DNA of 64,000 nt from an uncultured Lachnospiraceae bacterium (GTDB lineage Bacteria; Bacillota; Clostridia; Lachnospirales; Lachnospiraceae), in NCBI GenBank assembly GCA_910577785.1, contig CAJTNT010000003.1, positions 62,428 to 126,427 of the forward strand, read 5' to 3'. Under the pieces are notes generated by a model. The model was not told the origin of the DNA, did no database searches, and was given only the letters and a program-made list of their open reading frames with translations. The translations under genes and the position numbers were made by a program. Shown here in pieces: positions 43,965-52,764 of this stretch; within the stretch, counting starts at the first letter, position 1, and every line of letters begins with the position of its first letter.

Positions 43965-44411
43965 ATGGTGAAGTTTGCGTATAAGATGCAGAATATTCTG
44001 GATGTAAAGTCAAAGCTGGAGGATCAGGCAAAGACAAATTTTTCTGCGGCGGCTGCCAGGCTGAACCGCGAAGAGGAAAAGCTTGCGGAACTGAACCGCA
44101 GGAAGGATGATTATGAGCGGCGGGCCAAGGAATTGGTGGCGGACCGATTGGATATCCGGGAGATTAAGGTGAACCGGACGGCGATTGACGTCATGAAGGG
44201 CAGCATACGTAACCAGACCCTTGCCGTCCATGTGGCGGAACGGAACGTAGACAGCGCCAGGGCGCGCCTGCAGGAAGTGATGATTGAGCGTAAGACCCAT
44301 GAAATCCTCAAAGAGAAGGCTTTCGATGGATTTAAGAAGGAATTGCTGAAGGAAGAGAGCAAGGAAGTGGATGAGCTTGTGAGCTTTACCCACAATCATG
44401 TAGAAGAGTAA
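43965..44411 (+). CDS. fliJ: Flagellar export chaperone FliJ
   Basis: This 148-residue, nearly all-helical coiled-coil protein begins KFAYKMQNILDVKSKLEDQAK, typical of FliJ, which acts as the gamma-like stalk of the FliI hexamer. It is 15 nt downstream of fliI. Confidence 0.92.
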   Translation: MVKFAYKMQNILDVKSKLEDQAKTNFSAAAARLNREEEKLAELNRRKDDYERRAKELVADRLDIREIKVNRTAIDVMKGSIRNQTLAVHVAERNVDSARARLQEVMIERKTHEILKEKAFDGFKKELLKEESKEVDELVSFTHNHVEE

Positions 44412-44424
44412 GGTGGTGGACCAT

Positions 44425-45294
44425 ATGCCAGAAGATGCATTAGAGCAAGTCCAGGAGGAAAATGGGGCTCTTGATAAGAAAGCCAGGAAAAAGGCGGAGA
44501 GAGCCAGGAAGAAAGAAGAGAAGCAAAATAAAAAGAAAATGCAGGAAGACGCAACGGAAGAGGAAGAGGGCGGCGGCAGTAAAATTGCAGTAGCTGCGGC
44601 AACGGTGGTCTTTATCGTAATCTGGCTGGCGATCCTGGCTCTGATTATCAAGATGGACGTGGGCGGCTTTGGCTCTACCGTACTTCATCCTATTTTGAAG
44701 GATGTGCCATACCTGAACAAGATTTTGCCAGAGACGGTACAGGATGAGGATGAGCCGGTGGTAGATGCCCAGTATCCCTATAGCACCCTAGATGAGGCTA
44801 TTGCCAGGATTAAAGAACTGGAAATAGAACTAGCGAATGAGCAGTCCAAGTCGGAAGGGGATTCGGATCAGGTGGCGCAGCTGCAGGCCGAGGTAGAGCG
44901 CCTGCGGGAATTTGAGACTAAGCAGTCAGAATTTGAAGAGCAAAAGACAGAGTTTTATAAAGATGTCGTATTTAATGAGAATGCCCCTGACCCATCAGAA
45001 TACAAAGCATATTATGAGAGTATAGACCCTGCCAATGCGGAGGTGCTGTATAAGCAGGTCGTGCAGCAGGAGGCAACTGACAGCCAGGTGAGTGACTATG
45101 CGACGACTTATGCGGAGATGAAGCCCAAGCAGGCGGCAGCCATTATGGAGAAGATGACAGATAACCTACAGCTGGTGGTAAAGATCCTGCAGAATATGGA
45201 CACCGATCCCAGGAGCAAGATTTTAGGCGCCATGGACGCCGAGGTGGCGGCTCGCGTGACCAAGATGATGGAGCCGCAGGCTTCAGGAAAATAA
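44425..45294 (+). CDS. YlxF/MotE-like flagellar protein
   Basis: This 289-residue protein has a highly charged cytoplasmic N-terminus, one membrane helix (about residues 50-73), a coiled coil (KELEIELANEQSK, QLQAEVERLREFE) and a C-terminal MgtE_N-like helical domain (YAEMKPKQAAAIMEKM, ILQNMDTDPRSKILGAMD). Its position between fliJ and fliK matches Bacillus ylxF and MotE, a chaperone-like stator or export factor. AGGTGG precedes the ATG at 44425. The 212-nt gap after it has no gene; it contains a CACAG/CTGTG hairpin (45303-45326) and a TATAAT at 45402-45407. Confidence 0.82.
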   Translation: MPEDALEQVQEENGALDKKARKKAERARKKEEKQNKKKMQEDATEEEEGGGSKIAVAAATVVFIVIWLAILALIIKMDVGGFGSTVLHPILKDVPYLNKILPETVQDEDEPVVDAQYPYSTLDEAIARIKELEIELANEQSKSEGDSDQVAQLQAEVERLREFETKQSEFEEQKTEFYKDVVFNENAPDPSEYKAYYESIDPANAEVLYKQVVQQEATDSQVSDYATTYAEMKPKQAAAIMEKMTDNLQLVVKILQNMDTDPRSKILGAMDAEVAARVTKMMEPQASGK

Positions 45295-45506
45295 AACGTA
45301 CCGCACAGAGGAGCAGGCATCCTGTGGCGTTTGGCCAGAACGAAATGTGCTGCCCAGGCAGGCGGGTTTGGAATAAGGTTATAGGGTTCCGAAAGGAATC
45401 ATATAATAGAACCATTCAGCGATCTGTAAAGGCGCTGGATCGTTCGCATAGATGATAGATGTATCTAAATGTATCAGCAAAATCTAGCAGGAAAGGAGGA
45501 ACAGGC

Positions 45507-46970
45507 ATGACAGCCAGTAAAATATCTCAGATTGCAGCTTTGATGAAGGCTTCTGAGCTGATGGAGACACAGAATAAACCGCAAGGCGCAGATGTTTCCT
45601 TTGGCGCGCTGCTGAGCCAGGCGCCTGGAGGCAGGGAGCCAGGGCTTTCTTCTGGGCAAGGGCTGACGGATACAGTGAAGCCCAGCACGGCCAGCCATGC
45701 TGCATATGAGAAGGGATTGGCCCAGCTGGGATACCGGGACAATGCAATCGCCCAGGAACAGCAGCCAACAGCTCCCAAGGAGCTGCCGGAGGATGCCCCC
45801 GAGAAGCTGAACTCTTTTGAGGAAAAGGCGGTCGAGGCAGTGGCAGAGGAATTGGGTGTGACAGTAGAAGAAGTGGCAGAGCAGATGGAGGCAATGGGTC
45901 TGACCGTATTGGATCTGATGGATCCTTCCAAGCTTGCAGAACTGGCATTGGAACTGACAGGCGGCCAAGATGCAGGGGAACTGCTGCTGAGCGAGGGCTT
46001 CCAGCAATTATTAGGGGAGATTGGCGAATTATCGCAGGAATTTCTGGCAGAATTGGGGCTGACGCCGCAGGAAATGCCGCAGGTGATGGAACAGCTTGAA
46101 GCCATGCTTTCTTCTCATGGGGAAGCCATTCCCGCAGAGACAGAGACGGAGGCTGTGCAGCCAGAGCAGGCAGCGGAGGCAGAGGCCATACTTTCAGGGA
46201 ATACAGAGGTTCTGCAGGCAGCGGCTCCGCAGGCAAAGCCAGGAGAGACGGCGCAGCCTGTACAGGAAGAGAATGCCAATGTTTCTGTGCAGCAGGAAGT
46301 GTCAGAAGCAGAGCAGCCCCAGGAAGGGCAGCAGGAATCCAGTTCCACTGCCGAGGACACAGAAGACGGCAGCGCATTACAGAAGGAATTTTCCAGTGAG
46401 CCAGGAAAGACACAGCAAGGACAGGTTACGTATCAGGCCACAGCCCAGGCGGCCAGCCCAGGACAGGCCGTGGAAGCAGCCCAGCCAATGCCGCAGCCAA
46501 GGGTGGATGTAGAGAGCATCATGCGCCAGATCAGCCAGATGACAAGGATTGCTGTCAGCCAGGCAGAGACGTCCATTGAGATGCAGCTGAATCCAGAGAA
46601 TCTGGGTAAAGTCTATCTGCAGGTGGTTTCCCGGCAGGGCGCCATCACAGCCCAGCTTGCAGCTCAGGATGAAGCAGTGAAGCAGGCCTTGGAGAGCCAG
46701 CTTGCAGTCCTTAAAGACAACATGAACCAGCAGGGGCTGAAGGTAGAGGCAGTGGAAGTGACGATTGCCAGCCATGAGTTTGAGAGGAACCTGGAAGAGA
46801 ACCAGAAAAACCCTTCCCAGGAACAGCAGGAGGCAGAAACAGAGCGGGCATCCCGGAGGAATATCAGAATGGACAGCTTGGATGAGCTGGAAGGCCTGAT
46901 GTCTGAGGAAGAGAGCCTGGTGGCAAAGATGATGTCTGAGCAGGGCAACCGTATGGATCTGACAGCATAA
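45507..46970 (+). CDS. fliK: Flagellar hook-length control protein FliK
   Basis: This 487-residue secreted ruler has a long Glu/Gln/Ala-rich low-complexity N-terminal and middle region and a conserved C-terminal hook domain (about 345-430; EMQLNPENLGKVYLQVVS, LESQLAVLKDNMNQQGL) that switches FlhB specificity. The ATG at 45507 follows AAAGGAGG; upstream in-frame ATG 45459 is unsupported. flgD follows after 28 nt. Confidence 0.93.
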   Translation: MTASKISQIAALMKASELMETQNKPQGADVSFGALLSQAPGGREPGLSSGQGLTDTVKPSTASHAAYEKGLAQLGYRDNAIAQEQQPTAPKELPEDAPEKLNSFEEKAVEAVAEELGVTVEEVAEQMEAMGLTVLDLMDPSKLAELALELTGGQDAGELLLSEGFQQLLGEIGELSQEFLAELGLTPQEMPQVMEQLEAMLSSHGEAIPAETETEAVQPEQAAEAEAILSGNTEVLQAAAPQAKPGETAQPVQEENANVSVQQEVSEAEQPQEGQQESSSTAEDTEDGSALQKEFSSEPGKTQQGQVTYQATAQAASPGQAVEAAQPMPQPRVDVESIMRQISQMTRIAVSQAETSIEMQLNPENLGKVYLQVVSRQGAITAQLAAQDEAVKQALESQLAVLKDNMNQQGLKVEAVEVTIASHEFERNLEENQKNPSQEQQEAETERASRRNIRMDSLDELEGLMSEEESLVAKMMSEQGNRMDLTA

Positions 46971-46998
46971 AATTAATAGATGGAAAGGAGACAAGAGC

Positions 46999-47751
46999 AT
47001 GGCCGTAATGATACCAGTAGAGGACGGCAAGATTGTGGATAATTCCGCATCGGCAGATTCGCTGTCCGGCACGAAGAAAAGAAGCAACAGTTCTCTGGAT
47101 AAGGAGGCGTTTCTGCAGCTTCTGGTTGCACAGATGAAATATCAGGATCCTTTGGAGCCGACATCCAATACGGAGTATATTTCCCAGTTGGCAACCTTCT
47201 CCACCTTAGAGGAGATGCAGAACATGAATGCTACCATGCAGGCCCAGCAGGCCAGCAGCCTGGTCGGCAAGACCGTGATTATGAAGATCACCAATGGCGT
47301 TGGAGATATCAGTTATGTGTCCGGCAGGGTAGATTATATACAGCGGGAGAACAGCAAGACGTATGTGTCCATCGAAGGCAACCTCTATAATATTGATGAT
47401 CTGGAACGGGTTGTAGATGATGAATACATGACGGCAGTCGGCATTACCTCCGAATTTGAGGAAGAAGTAGCGAAGCTGCCATCCGTGAAAGCATTGACCT
47501 TGAACGACAAGGATAAATTGATGGCGATTGCCAAGGCTTATGACAGCTTAAGCGATTACCAGAAGATACATATCGCGAAATATGCCCCAGAATCCCTAAA
47601 GACACTGCAGGAACTGGTTAAGAAAATGGATGAGCTTATCAAGGAGGCTGGCGGCAGCACAGACGACAAGGATCCTGATGACGACAAGACAGACGGTACC
47701 GAAGGCACAGAGGGCACAGAGGGTACAGACCAAGAAGGGGAGAGCAAGTAA
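46999..47751 (+). CDS. flgD: Hook-capping protein FlgD with unusual C-terminal extension
   Basis: Residues about 33-75 are the FlgD signature (LDKEAFLQLLVAQMKYQDPLEP, YISQLATFSTLEEMQ), followed by a shortened beta domain (SLVGKTVIMKI, GRVDYIQ). Instead of the usual Ig-like region, residues about 152-217 form a helical module (LNDKDKLMAIAKAYDSLSDYQ, KTLQELVKKMDELIKEAG) like those in clostridial surface proteins, and the last 30 are acidic Thr-Glu-Gly repeats. FlgD caps the growing hook. GGAGAC precedes the ATG. Confidence 0.92.
   Translation: MAVMIPVEDGKIVDNSASADSLSGTKKRSNSSLDKEAFLQLLVAQMKYQDPLEPTSNTEYISQLATFSTLEEMQNMNATMQAQQASSLVGKTVIMKITNGVGDISYVSGRVDYIQRENSKTYVSIEGNLYNIDDLERVVDDEYMTAVGITSEFEEEVAKLPSVKALTLNDKDKLMAIAKAYDSLSDYQKIHIAKYAPESLKTLQELVKKMDELIKEAGGSTDDKDPDDDKTDGTEGTEGTEGTDQEGESK
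47695..47730 (+). repeat. Four 9-nt repeats at the end of flgD
   Basis: Four consecutive nonamers encode GTE-GTE-GTE-GTD. A short slippage-prone tract making the acidic tail variable in length. Confidence 0.75.
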
Positions 47752-47827
47752 GGATAGGAAGAGCACACGGAGGTTACCTCAGATCAAATGAGAGGACAGC
47801 AAGGAAGCTGGGAACGGAGAGATAATT

Positions 47828-48226
47828 ATGAATAAAATTTCAAATCAATTCTCTTCTATTGAACAAGTCGCGGACAAATACCTGAAGCCATCCGGCCAGA
47901 ACCAGGCGGCAGAAGGAGCAGACGTGTCCTTTGGCGATATCTTGAAGCAGAAGCAGTCAGTCAATGACAGCTCTTTCCTGAAGTTTTCCAAGCATGCTTC
48001 CATGCGGCTGGAGAGCAGGAATATAGAGCTTTCCACAGAGCAGAAGGAGCGCCTGGAAACGGGAGCACAGAAGGCAAAGGCAAAAGGAATGAAAGAATCC
48101 CTTGTCATCGTGGACACGTATTCTTTTATTGTGAACCTTCCCAATAAAACAGTAGTGACAGCGATGGATCAGACAGAATCTGAAGAAAACGTATATACGA
48201 ATATTGACGGAGCCGTAATTATATAG
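47828..48226 (+). CDS. Flagellar operon protein, TIGR02530 type
   Basis: This 132-residue protein has the conserved C-terminal core FSKHASMRLESRNIEL and VDTYSFIVNLPNKTVVTAMD. Such proteins sit between flgD and flgE in Firmicutes and spirochaetes and are presumed hook-assembly factors. The N-terminal half contains VSFGDILKQK, echoing a similar VSFGALLSQ in FliK. ATG 47828 has GGAGAG upstream. Confidence 0.85.
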   Translation: MNKISNQFSSIEQVADKYLKPSGQNQAAEGADVSFGDILKQKQSVNDSSFLKFSKHASMRLESRNIELSTEQKERLETGAQKAKAKGMKESLVIVDTYSFIVNLPNKTVVTAMDQTESEENVYTNIDGAVII

Positions 48227-48304
48227 CCGGACCAACGGGAGGCTGTCGGCCTTTGAATGACAGAGAAGGCCATACGGCAAATAAAATCAGGAGGTCATTT
48301 CATT

Positions 48305-49921
48305 ATGATGAGAGCATTGTATTCTGGCGTGTCAGGCTTGAAGACACACCAGACTAAGATGGATGTAATTGGTAATAACATTGCAAATGTAAATACGACT
48401 GGGTTTAAGTCCACCAGCACGGTATTCAGTGAGATTATGTACCAGAACCTGTCAGGCGCCTCGGGCGCAACTGCCACAAAGGGCGGCGTCAATGCCAAGC
48501 AGATTGGTCTTGGCGTATCCATGAGCGCAACTTCAATTAATATCTCTTCCCCAGGCGCACCCCAGACAACCGGGGATGGATGGGATCTTAGGATTACAGG
48601 CAACAGCTTCTTTATTGTCAACAATGGGACTGAGAACCTATTTACGAAGGCTGGGGCATTTTGCGTTGATGGGGCAGGGTATCTTGCCACAAAGGGAACC
48701 GGCTATAATGTCATGGGCTGGAGAGTAGATCCGACGACAGGGGATATCCGCAAGGATGTGGTCAGCAGGCTGCCGATTATGGTGCCGGAGAATCAGACGT
48801 CAAATCCGGAGGCCACGACAGACTCTTACTGTTCAGGCATCCTTGACGACAACAGCACAGAAGTGAATTCGGACAAAGGATACGCAATGAACCTGAACTT
48901 CTATGATGCTTTGGGTTATAGCTATTCCGCTAAATTTGCAGTAAAGACTGTAAATTCCGACACGAAGACCTACACGATTGAGCTGACGGATATTTTGGAT
49001 TCTAACAACCATTCGATCCTCCAGGATTACCTGGACGCAGATCCCAATAATACGATGACGAATGTGTTTGGCGAGCCGACGACGGTAGACCGCCGTTACA
49101 ACCTGGCGGCAGACTTTACGTACCGCAATAATACGTTCTACGATAAAGATGGCAATGCCCTGCGTTATGACGCGGACAATATGAAATATGTGGCTGAGGG
49201 AACCAACAAAGAATATGCCGTAAGTTCCATGTTCGGCATTTCTGAGGCGCAGGTACAGGAGTATTATGATCCAGCAGCTGTGACAGCCAATGGGGAGAGT
49301 GCGGTCTTTGCCTATACGGAGAACCTCTATGGCTATACGCTTGATTTCAATGAGGGGCTTCCCAATGCCGGCATGTTTAACTACATCGGGCAGGAAGGCG
49401 TGGAGTCTGTTATGCTGAAAATGTCGGCGCTGGGGACAGAGTTCAGCAACATCAATGTGGACTTTACCCAGACCAAGAACTCCAATAACGGCGGGCAGAG
49501 TACCATGGAGCTGAAGAAAGGGCAGGCAGACAATCCAGAACAGGGTACTGGCAGGCGCCTGGGCGTACTGATTGGCCTGCAGGTACAGGAAGACGGCAGG
49601 ATCTTTGGTTCCTATGACAACGGCAATACCGAACTGCTGGGCCAGATTGCAGTGGCCATGTTCGCCAACCCCGCCGGCCTGGAGAAGGTAGGGGAGAACT
49701 GCTATCGGACAACGCTGAACTCCGGCGAGTTTGACGGCATTGGGCGCGATATCACCGCAGACAACGGCAAGATGACCAGCGGCACCTTGGAGATGTCCAA
49801 TGTGGATTTGGCCACAGAGTTTACGGAAATGATTACTACCCAGAGAGGCTTCCAGGCCAATTCCAGGATTATCACTACCTCTGACACTTTGCTGGAAGAA
49901 CTGGTAAACTTAAAACGTTAA
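48305..49921 (+). CDS. flgE: Flagellar hook protein FlgE
   Basis: This 538-residue hook subunit has the N-terminal rod/hook motif (ALYSGVSGLKTHQTKMDVIGNNIANVNTTGFKS split over the first 40 residues), central D1/D2 beta domains and the C-terminal helix (VDLATEFTEMITTQRGFQANSRII). It starts at ATG 48305, 10 nt after AGGAGG; the ATG at 48308 is also possible. A 343-nt non-coding gap follows. Confidence 0.96.
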   Translation: MMRALYSGVSGLKTHQTKMDVIGNNIANVNTTGFKSTSTVFSEIMYQNLSGASGATATKGGVNAKQIGLGVSMSATSINISSPGAPQTTGDGWDLRITGNSFFIVNNGTENLFTKAGAFCVDGAGYLATKGTGYNVMGWRVDPTTGDIRKDVVSRLPIMVPENQTSNPEATTDSYCSGILDDNSTEVNSDKGYAMNLNFYDALGYSYSAKFAVKTVNSDTKTYTIELTDILDSNNHSILQDYLDADPNNTMTNVFGEPTTVDRRYNLAADFTYRNNTFYDKDGNALRYDADNMKYVAEGTNKEYAVSSMFGISEAQVQEYYDPAAVTANGESAVFAYTENLYGYTLDFNEGLPNAGMFNYIGQEGVESVMLKMSALGTEFSNINVDFTQTKNSNNGGQSTMELKKGQADNPEQGTGRRLGVLIGLQVQEDGRIFGSYDNGNTELLGQIAVAMFANPAGLEKVGENCYRTTLNSGEFDGIGRDITADNGKMTSGTLEMSNVDLATEFTEMITTQRGFQANSRIITTSDTLLEELVNLKR

Positions 49922-50031
49922 TTTTATAAGTAATACACCGTAAGTTGGAAAAAGTTATTTTATTACAGTCAACGATTGTATTGCAGTCAGGGAGTAGAAA
50001 TCTGGCATCCACCAAGGCATAGCGGGGAAGA

Positions 50032-50175
50032 GGGAAGGCCGCATATAGAAACCCGAAAGGGATCTCAGTACTCAGCAAGATGCTTTCGAACTTAGTACTG
50101 CTGCGCTGCTAACCGCCAGTGACGCTTGTTCAGCAATGGAGCGGAGCGGGTGCGCATTTCTGTTGCGGCCTTCCT
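50032..50175 (+). ncRNA. Candidate structured RNA or palindromic element between flgE and flbD
   Basis: The outer stem GGAAGGCCGCA (50033-50043) with TGCGGCCTTCC (50164-50174) is 11 perfect pairs, and one more G-U is possible. It continues after a small internal loop as AGAAA/TTTCT (50047-50051 with 50157-50161). Inside are three hairpins: CCC-GAAA-GGG (50052-50061), CAGTACT/AGTACTG (50066-50072 with 50094-50100) with an inner AGCA/TGCT, and TGCGC/GCGCA (50102-50106 with 50152-50156) enclosing CCGC/GCGG. The GAAA tetraloop favours the + strand. I recognise no Rfam family, ORF or terminator. The rest of the 343-nt gap 49922-50264 holds only AT-rich sequence and a promoter. Confidence 0.5.
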
Positions 50176-50210
50176 CAAAATAAATGGTTACATAAGGAAA
50201 CAAGAAACAC

Positions 50211-50239
50211 TGTACTACTCCCCCAACTTATGGTATAAT
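50211..50239 (+). promoter_or_regulatory. Promoter upstream of flbD-motA-motB
   Basis: TATAAT at 50234-50239 with TG at 50231-50232 (extended -10) and a weak -35, TGTACT at 50211-50216, spacer 17. The start site would be about 20 nt before flbD. Confidence 0.55.
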
Positions 50240-50264
50240 AAAAAAATGCAAGAGGTGAGGCTCC

Positions 50265-50474
50265 ATGATTGAAGTAACAAAGCTGAATGGCTCGACAGTC
50301 CTGGTAAATTCAGATTTAATCGAAAGTGTGGCTGAGACGCCAGATACTGTGATATCTCTTGTGACGGGGAAAAAAATAATTGTAAAAGAAAGTAGACAAG
50401 AGGTTAAAAATCTAGTAGTATTATACAAGAAAGAAATTGCTGCAACCGGTCTTCCCTGGTTGGAGAAAGATTAA
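50265..50474 (+). CDS. flbD: FlbD/SwrD family flagellar protein
   Basis: This 69-residue protein begins IEVTKLNGSTVLVNSDLIESV, the typical FlbD sequence. In Bacillus the homologue SwrD increases flagellar torque. It is placed, as usual, between flgE and motA/fliL. AGAGGTGAGG precedes the ATG. Confidence 0.93.
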   Translation: MIEVTKLNGSTVLVNSDLIESVAETPDTVISLVTGKKIIVKESRQEVKNLVVLYKKEIAATGLPWLEKD

Positions 50475-50525
50475 GGATCTACGGATAGGAATATATTTCA
50501 TGGATGAAAAGGGTAGGTGGCAAAA

Positions 50526-51314
50526 TTGGATATAGCATCTTTAGCGGGAATTATTCTAGGTATTGTGTTATTTGTATTCGGTGTTATCAATGGAGGCGGT
50601 AACTTAATGCAGGACTTCGTCGACGGGCCTTCGGTTATCATCACGATCGGAGGATCTTTGGCAAGTACGCTGGGCTGCTTTAAGCTTGCAGAATTTATCA
50701 ATGGCTTAAAGTCTATTACGCTGACATTCAAATCACCCAAGGCAGACGTCGGGGAAGTGATTCGGCATATTATTGACTTATCTAATATAGCAAGGAAGGA
50801 AGGGCTCCTGGCGCTGGAAGAGGCGGCGAATGGGATTGAAGATGAATTCCTCAAAAAAGGTGTTATGTTGGTGGTTGATGGTACAGACCCTGAGCTGGTA
50901 AGAGGTATTATGGAAGCCGATCTGATGAGTGTGGAAGAGCGCCACAAGGTAAACATCGGATTCTGGCAGAGATGGGGCAGCCTAGGCCCTGCCTGGGGTA
51001 TGATTGGTACCCTGATTGGTCTGATTAACATGTTGGCAAAGCTGGATGATCCATCTTCGATCGGGCCTAGTATGGCGGTTGCTTTGGTTACCACATTATA
51101 TGGTTCTCTGATTGCGAACTGGCTTTGCACGCCGATAGCGGCAAAATTACAGGTAAATAATGACGAAGAAATGCGAATTAAGGAAATAACAGTCGAAGGG
51201 CTTTTATCCATTCAGGCCGGGGAGAACCCCCGTGTCATTGAGGAAAAATTAAAATCCTTCCTGTCTCCGAAGATGCGTGAAAGCGTCCTGGATTCGGCCG
51301 GAGGTGAAGAATAG
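50526..51314 (+). CDS. motA: Flagellar stator protein MotA
   Basis: This 262-residue protein has four transmembrane helices and the conserved MotA cytoplasmic loop (EGLLALEEAANGIEDEFLKKG, GSLGPAWGMIGTLIGLI). With MotB it forms the ion-driven stator. The TTG at 50526 is 5 nt after AGGTGG and gives the typical start (M)DIASLAGIILG; a GTG at 50517 overlaps that site. Ion specificity is not evident. motB overlaps by one base. Confidence 0.95.
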   Translation: MDIASLAGIILGIVLFVFGVINGGGNLMQDFVDGPSVIITIGGSLASTLGCFKLAEFINGLKSITLTFKSPKADVGEVIRHIIDLSNIARKEGLLALEEAANGIEDEFLKKGVMLVVDGTDPELVRGIMEADLMSVEERHKVNIGFWQRWGSLGPAWGMIGTLIGLINMLAKLDDPSSIGPSMAVALVTTLYGSLIANWLCTPIAAKLQVNNDEEMRIKEITVEGLLSIQAGENPRVIEEKLKSFLSPKMRESVLDSAGGEE

Positions 51315-52171
51315 TGGCAAAAAGGAAAAAAGAAGACAGTGGCCCCAGCGGTGGGTCTTGGATTGATACCTTTGCGGATTTGATGAATCTTCTGCTCTGC
51401 TTTTTCGTGCTACTGTTTTCTATGTCTTCTGTGGATGTCGATAAATTTGAGGCATTGGTGCAGTCCCTAGAGCACAGCTTCAGCATCCTGCCAGCAGGCG
51501 GGGCATCCGTAGGGGACGGGCAGATGGTTTCTGCCGGCATCAGCCATTTGCTGCTGCTGGATGAATACTATAAGCCGGAAGCCAATTCCTCCAGTTTGGA
51601 GAATGCTGGTTCCGGCAAGGAGGCAGAGATAGAAGGAGAAGAAGAGGGAAAAGGAGAAAAAGATTCAGAGGAAGAGCTGAAGGAAGAGTATCTGGAGGCT
51701 GCCTTGAAGGAATCAGAGGAAATGGCAGAGGACATGGAACAGGCGCTGGCAGAGAAGATGATTGCCGATCAGGTGGAATTAGACGTCAATGCCCAATATG
51801 TGCTGCTTACCTTGAATGGGGCGCTGCTCTTTGATTCCGGGGCATCCGAGATCCGCGAGGATGCACTTGCTTTGGTTGATAAGCTGTCCGTGCTTTTGGA
51901 GAGCTACGACAGCAATCTGATTGACATAGAGGGGCACACGGATAACGTTCCCATACACAATGCGAGGTTTGAAAGCAACGATGTGCTGTCTGCTTACCGT
52001 TCCTTCGCCGTGAAGGATTACATAGTGGAGCATTCTTCCTTGGAAGCAGGCAAGATTCGGGCAACGGGCTGCGGGGAGTACAATCCCATTGCAGATAATT
52101 CCACGCCAGAGGGCCGGGCAAGGAACCGGAGGGTAGAGATAAAAATTTACAATTCGTACAACTCGAATTAG
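51314..52171 (+). CDS. motB: Flagellar stator protein MotB
   Basis: This 285-residue protein has one membrane helix at about 19-38 with the ion-binding D22 (TFADLMNLL), a strongly Glu/Lys-rich linker at about 95-150, and an OmpA-like peptidoglycan-binding domain (LLFDSGASEIREDAL, IEGHTDNVPI, RNRRVEIKI). GTG start overlapping the motA stop codon. The acidic insertion is longer than in Bacillus MotB. Confidence 0.94.
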   Translation: MAKRKKEDSGPSGGSWIDTFADLMNLLLCFFVLLFSMSSVDVDKFEALVQSLEHSFSILPAGGASVGDGQMVSAGISHLLLLDEYYKPEANSSSLENAGSGKEAEIEGEEEGKGEKDSEEELKEEYLEAALKESEEMAEDMEQALAEKMIADQVELDVNAQYVLLTLNGALLFDSGASEIREDALALVDKLSVLLESYDSNLIDIEGHTDNVPIHNARFESNDVLSAYRSFAVKDYIVEHSSLEAGKIRATGCGEYNPIADNSTPEGRARNRRVEIKIYNSYNSN

Positions 52172-52190
52172 AAAGGAAAGTGTAATTGGA

Positions 52191-52721
52191 ATGAAGAAGA
52201 ATTTGATGAGTGTTTTAATCCTGGTACTGGTACTTGCGAACCTGGTGTTGACGGCGATTTTGATGATTTCCGTAGTGCCGCAGTCCCAAAAGGCGAATGA
52301 GCTGATAACAAAGGTATGCTCAGCCATTGACCTGGAGCTTGAGGGCGGCAAGGATAACGCTACCATCAACGTCCCCATGGAGCAGCTTGAGATGCTGGAT
52401 CTGGCGGAGGGGCAGAGCCTTACGATTAACCTTCAGGAGACTTCAGACGGCAGGAAGGGGTTTGCTGTGATTTCCCTGTCCCTTGCATTGGATACGAAGA
52501 ATGAAGGCTATGAGACATATGGGCCGGCAGGGATTACGGCCAAGCAGTCCCTGATTAAGGATGAGATTAACCGCATTGTCTCCAAGCATAATATTGATGA
52601 TTTGCGGGACAGCAAAGAAGAGCTGAAGGATGAGATTTTGAAAAGCCTCCGCAAGATGTTTGATTCAGATTTCATTGTGAGCGTGACCTTCCCAATTTAT
52701 AATTACGAACAGTCTAACTAA
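52191..52721 (+). CDS. fliL: Flagellar basal body-associated protein FliL
   Basis: This 176-residue protein has one N-terminal membrane helix (LMSVLILVLVLANLVLTAIL) and a stomatin-like extracytoplasmic domain. FliL surrounds the stator and stabilises it. GAAAGGAAAG lies before the ATG. It sits between motB and fliM. Confidence 0.9.
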   Translation: MKKNLMSVLILVLVLANLVLTAILMISVVPQSQKANELITKVCSAIDLELEGGKDNATINVPMEQLEMLDLAEGQSLTINLQETSDGRKGFAVISLSLALDTKNEGYETYGPAGITAKQSLIKDEINRIVSKHNIDDLRDSKEELKDEILKSLRKMFDSDFIVSVTFPIYNYEQSN

Positions 52722-52764
52722 GTAGGCAATAGAGAATAGTATAAATGTCAGGTGGTGAGAGAGA

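Noticed and set aside
45484..46413. Minus-strand open frame of about 310 codons antisense to fliK
   Set aside because: The translation is a Pro/Leu/Ala low-complexity shadow of the Gln/Glu-rich FliK sequence.
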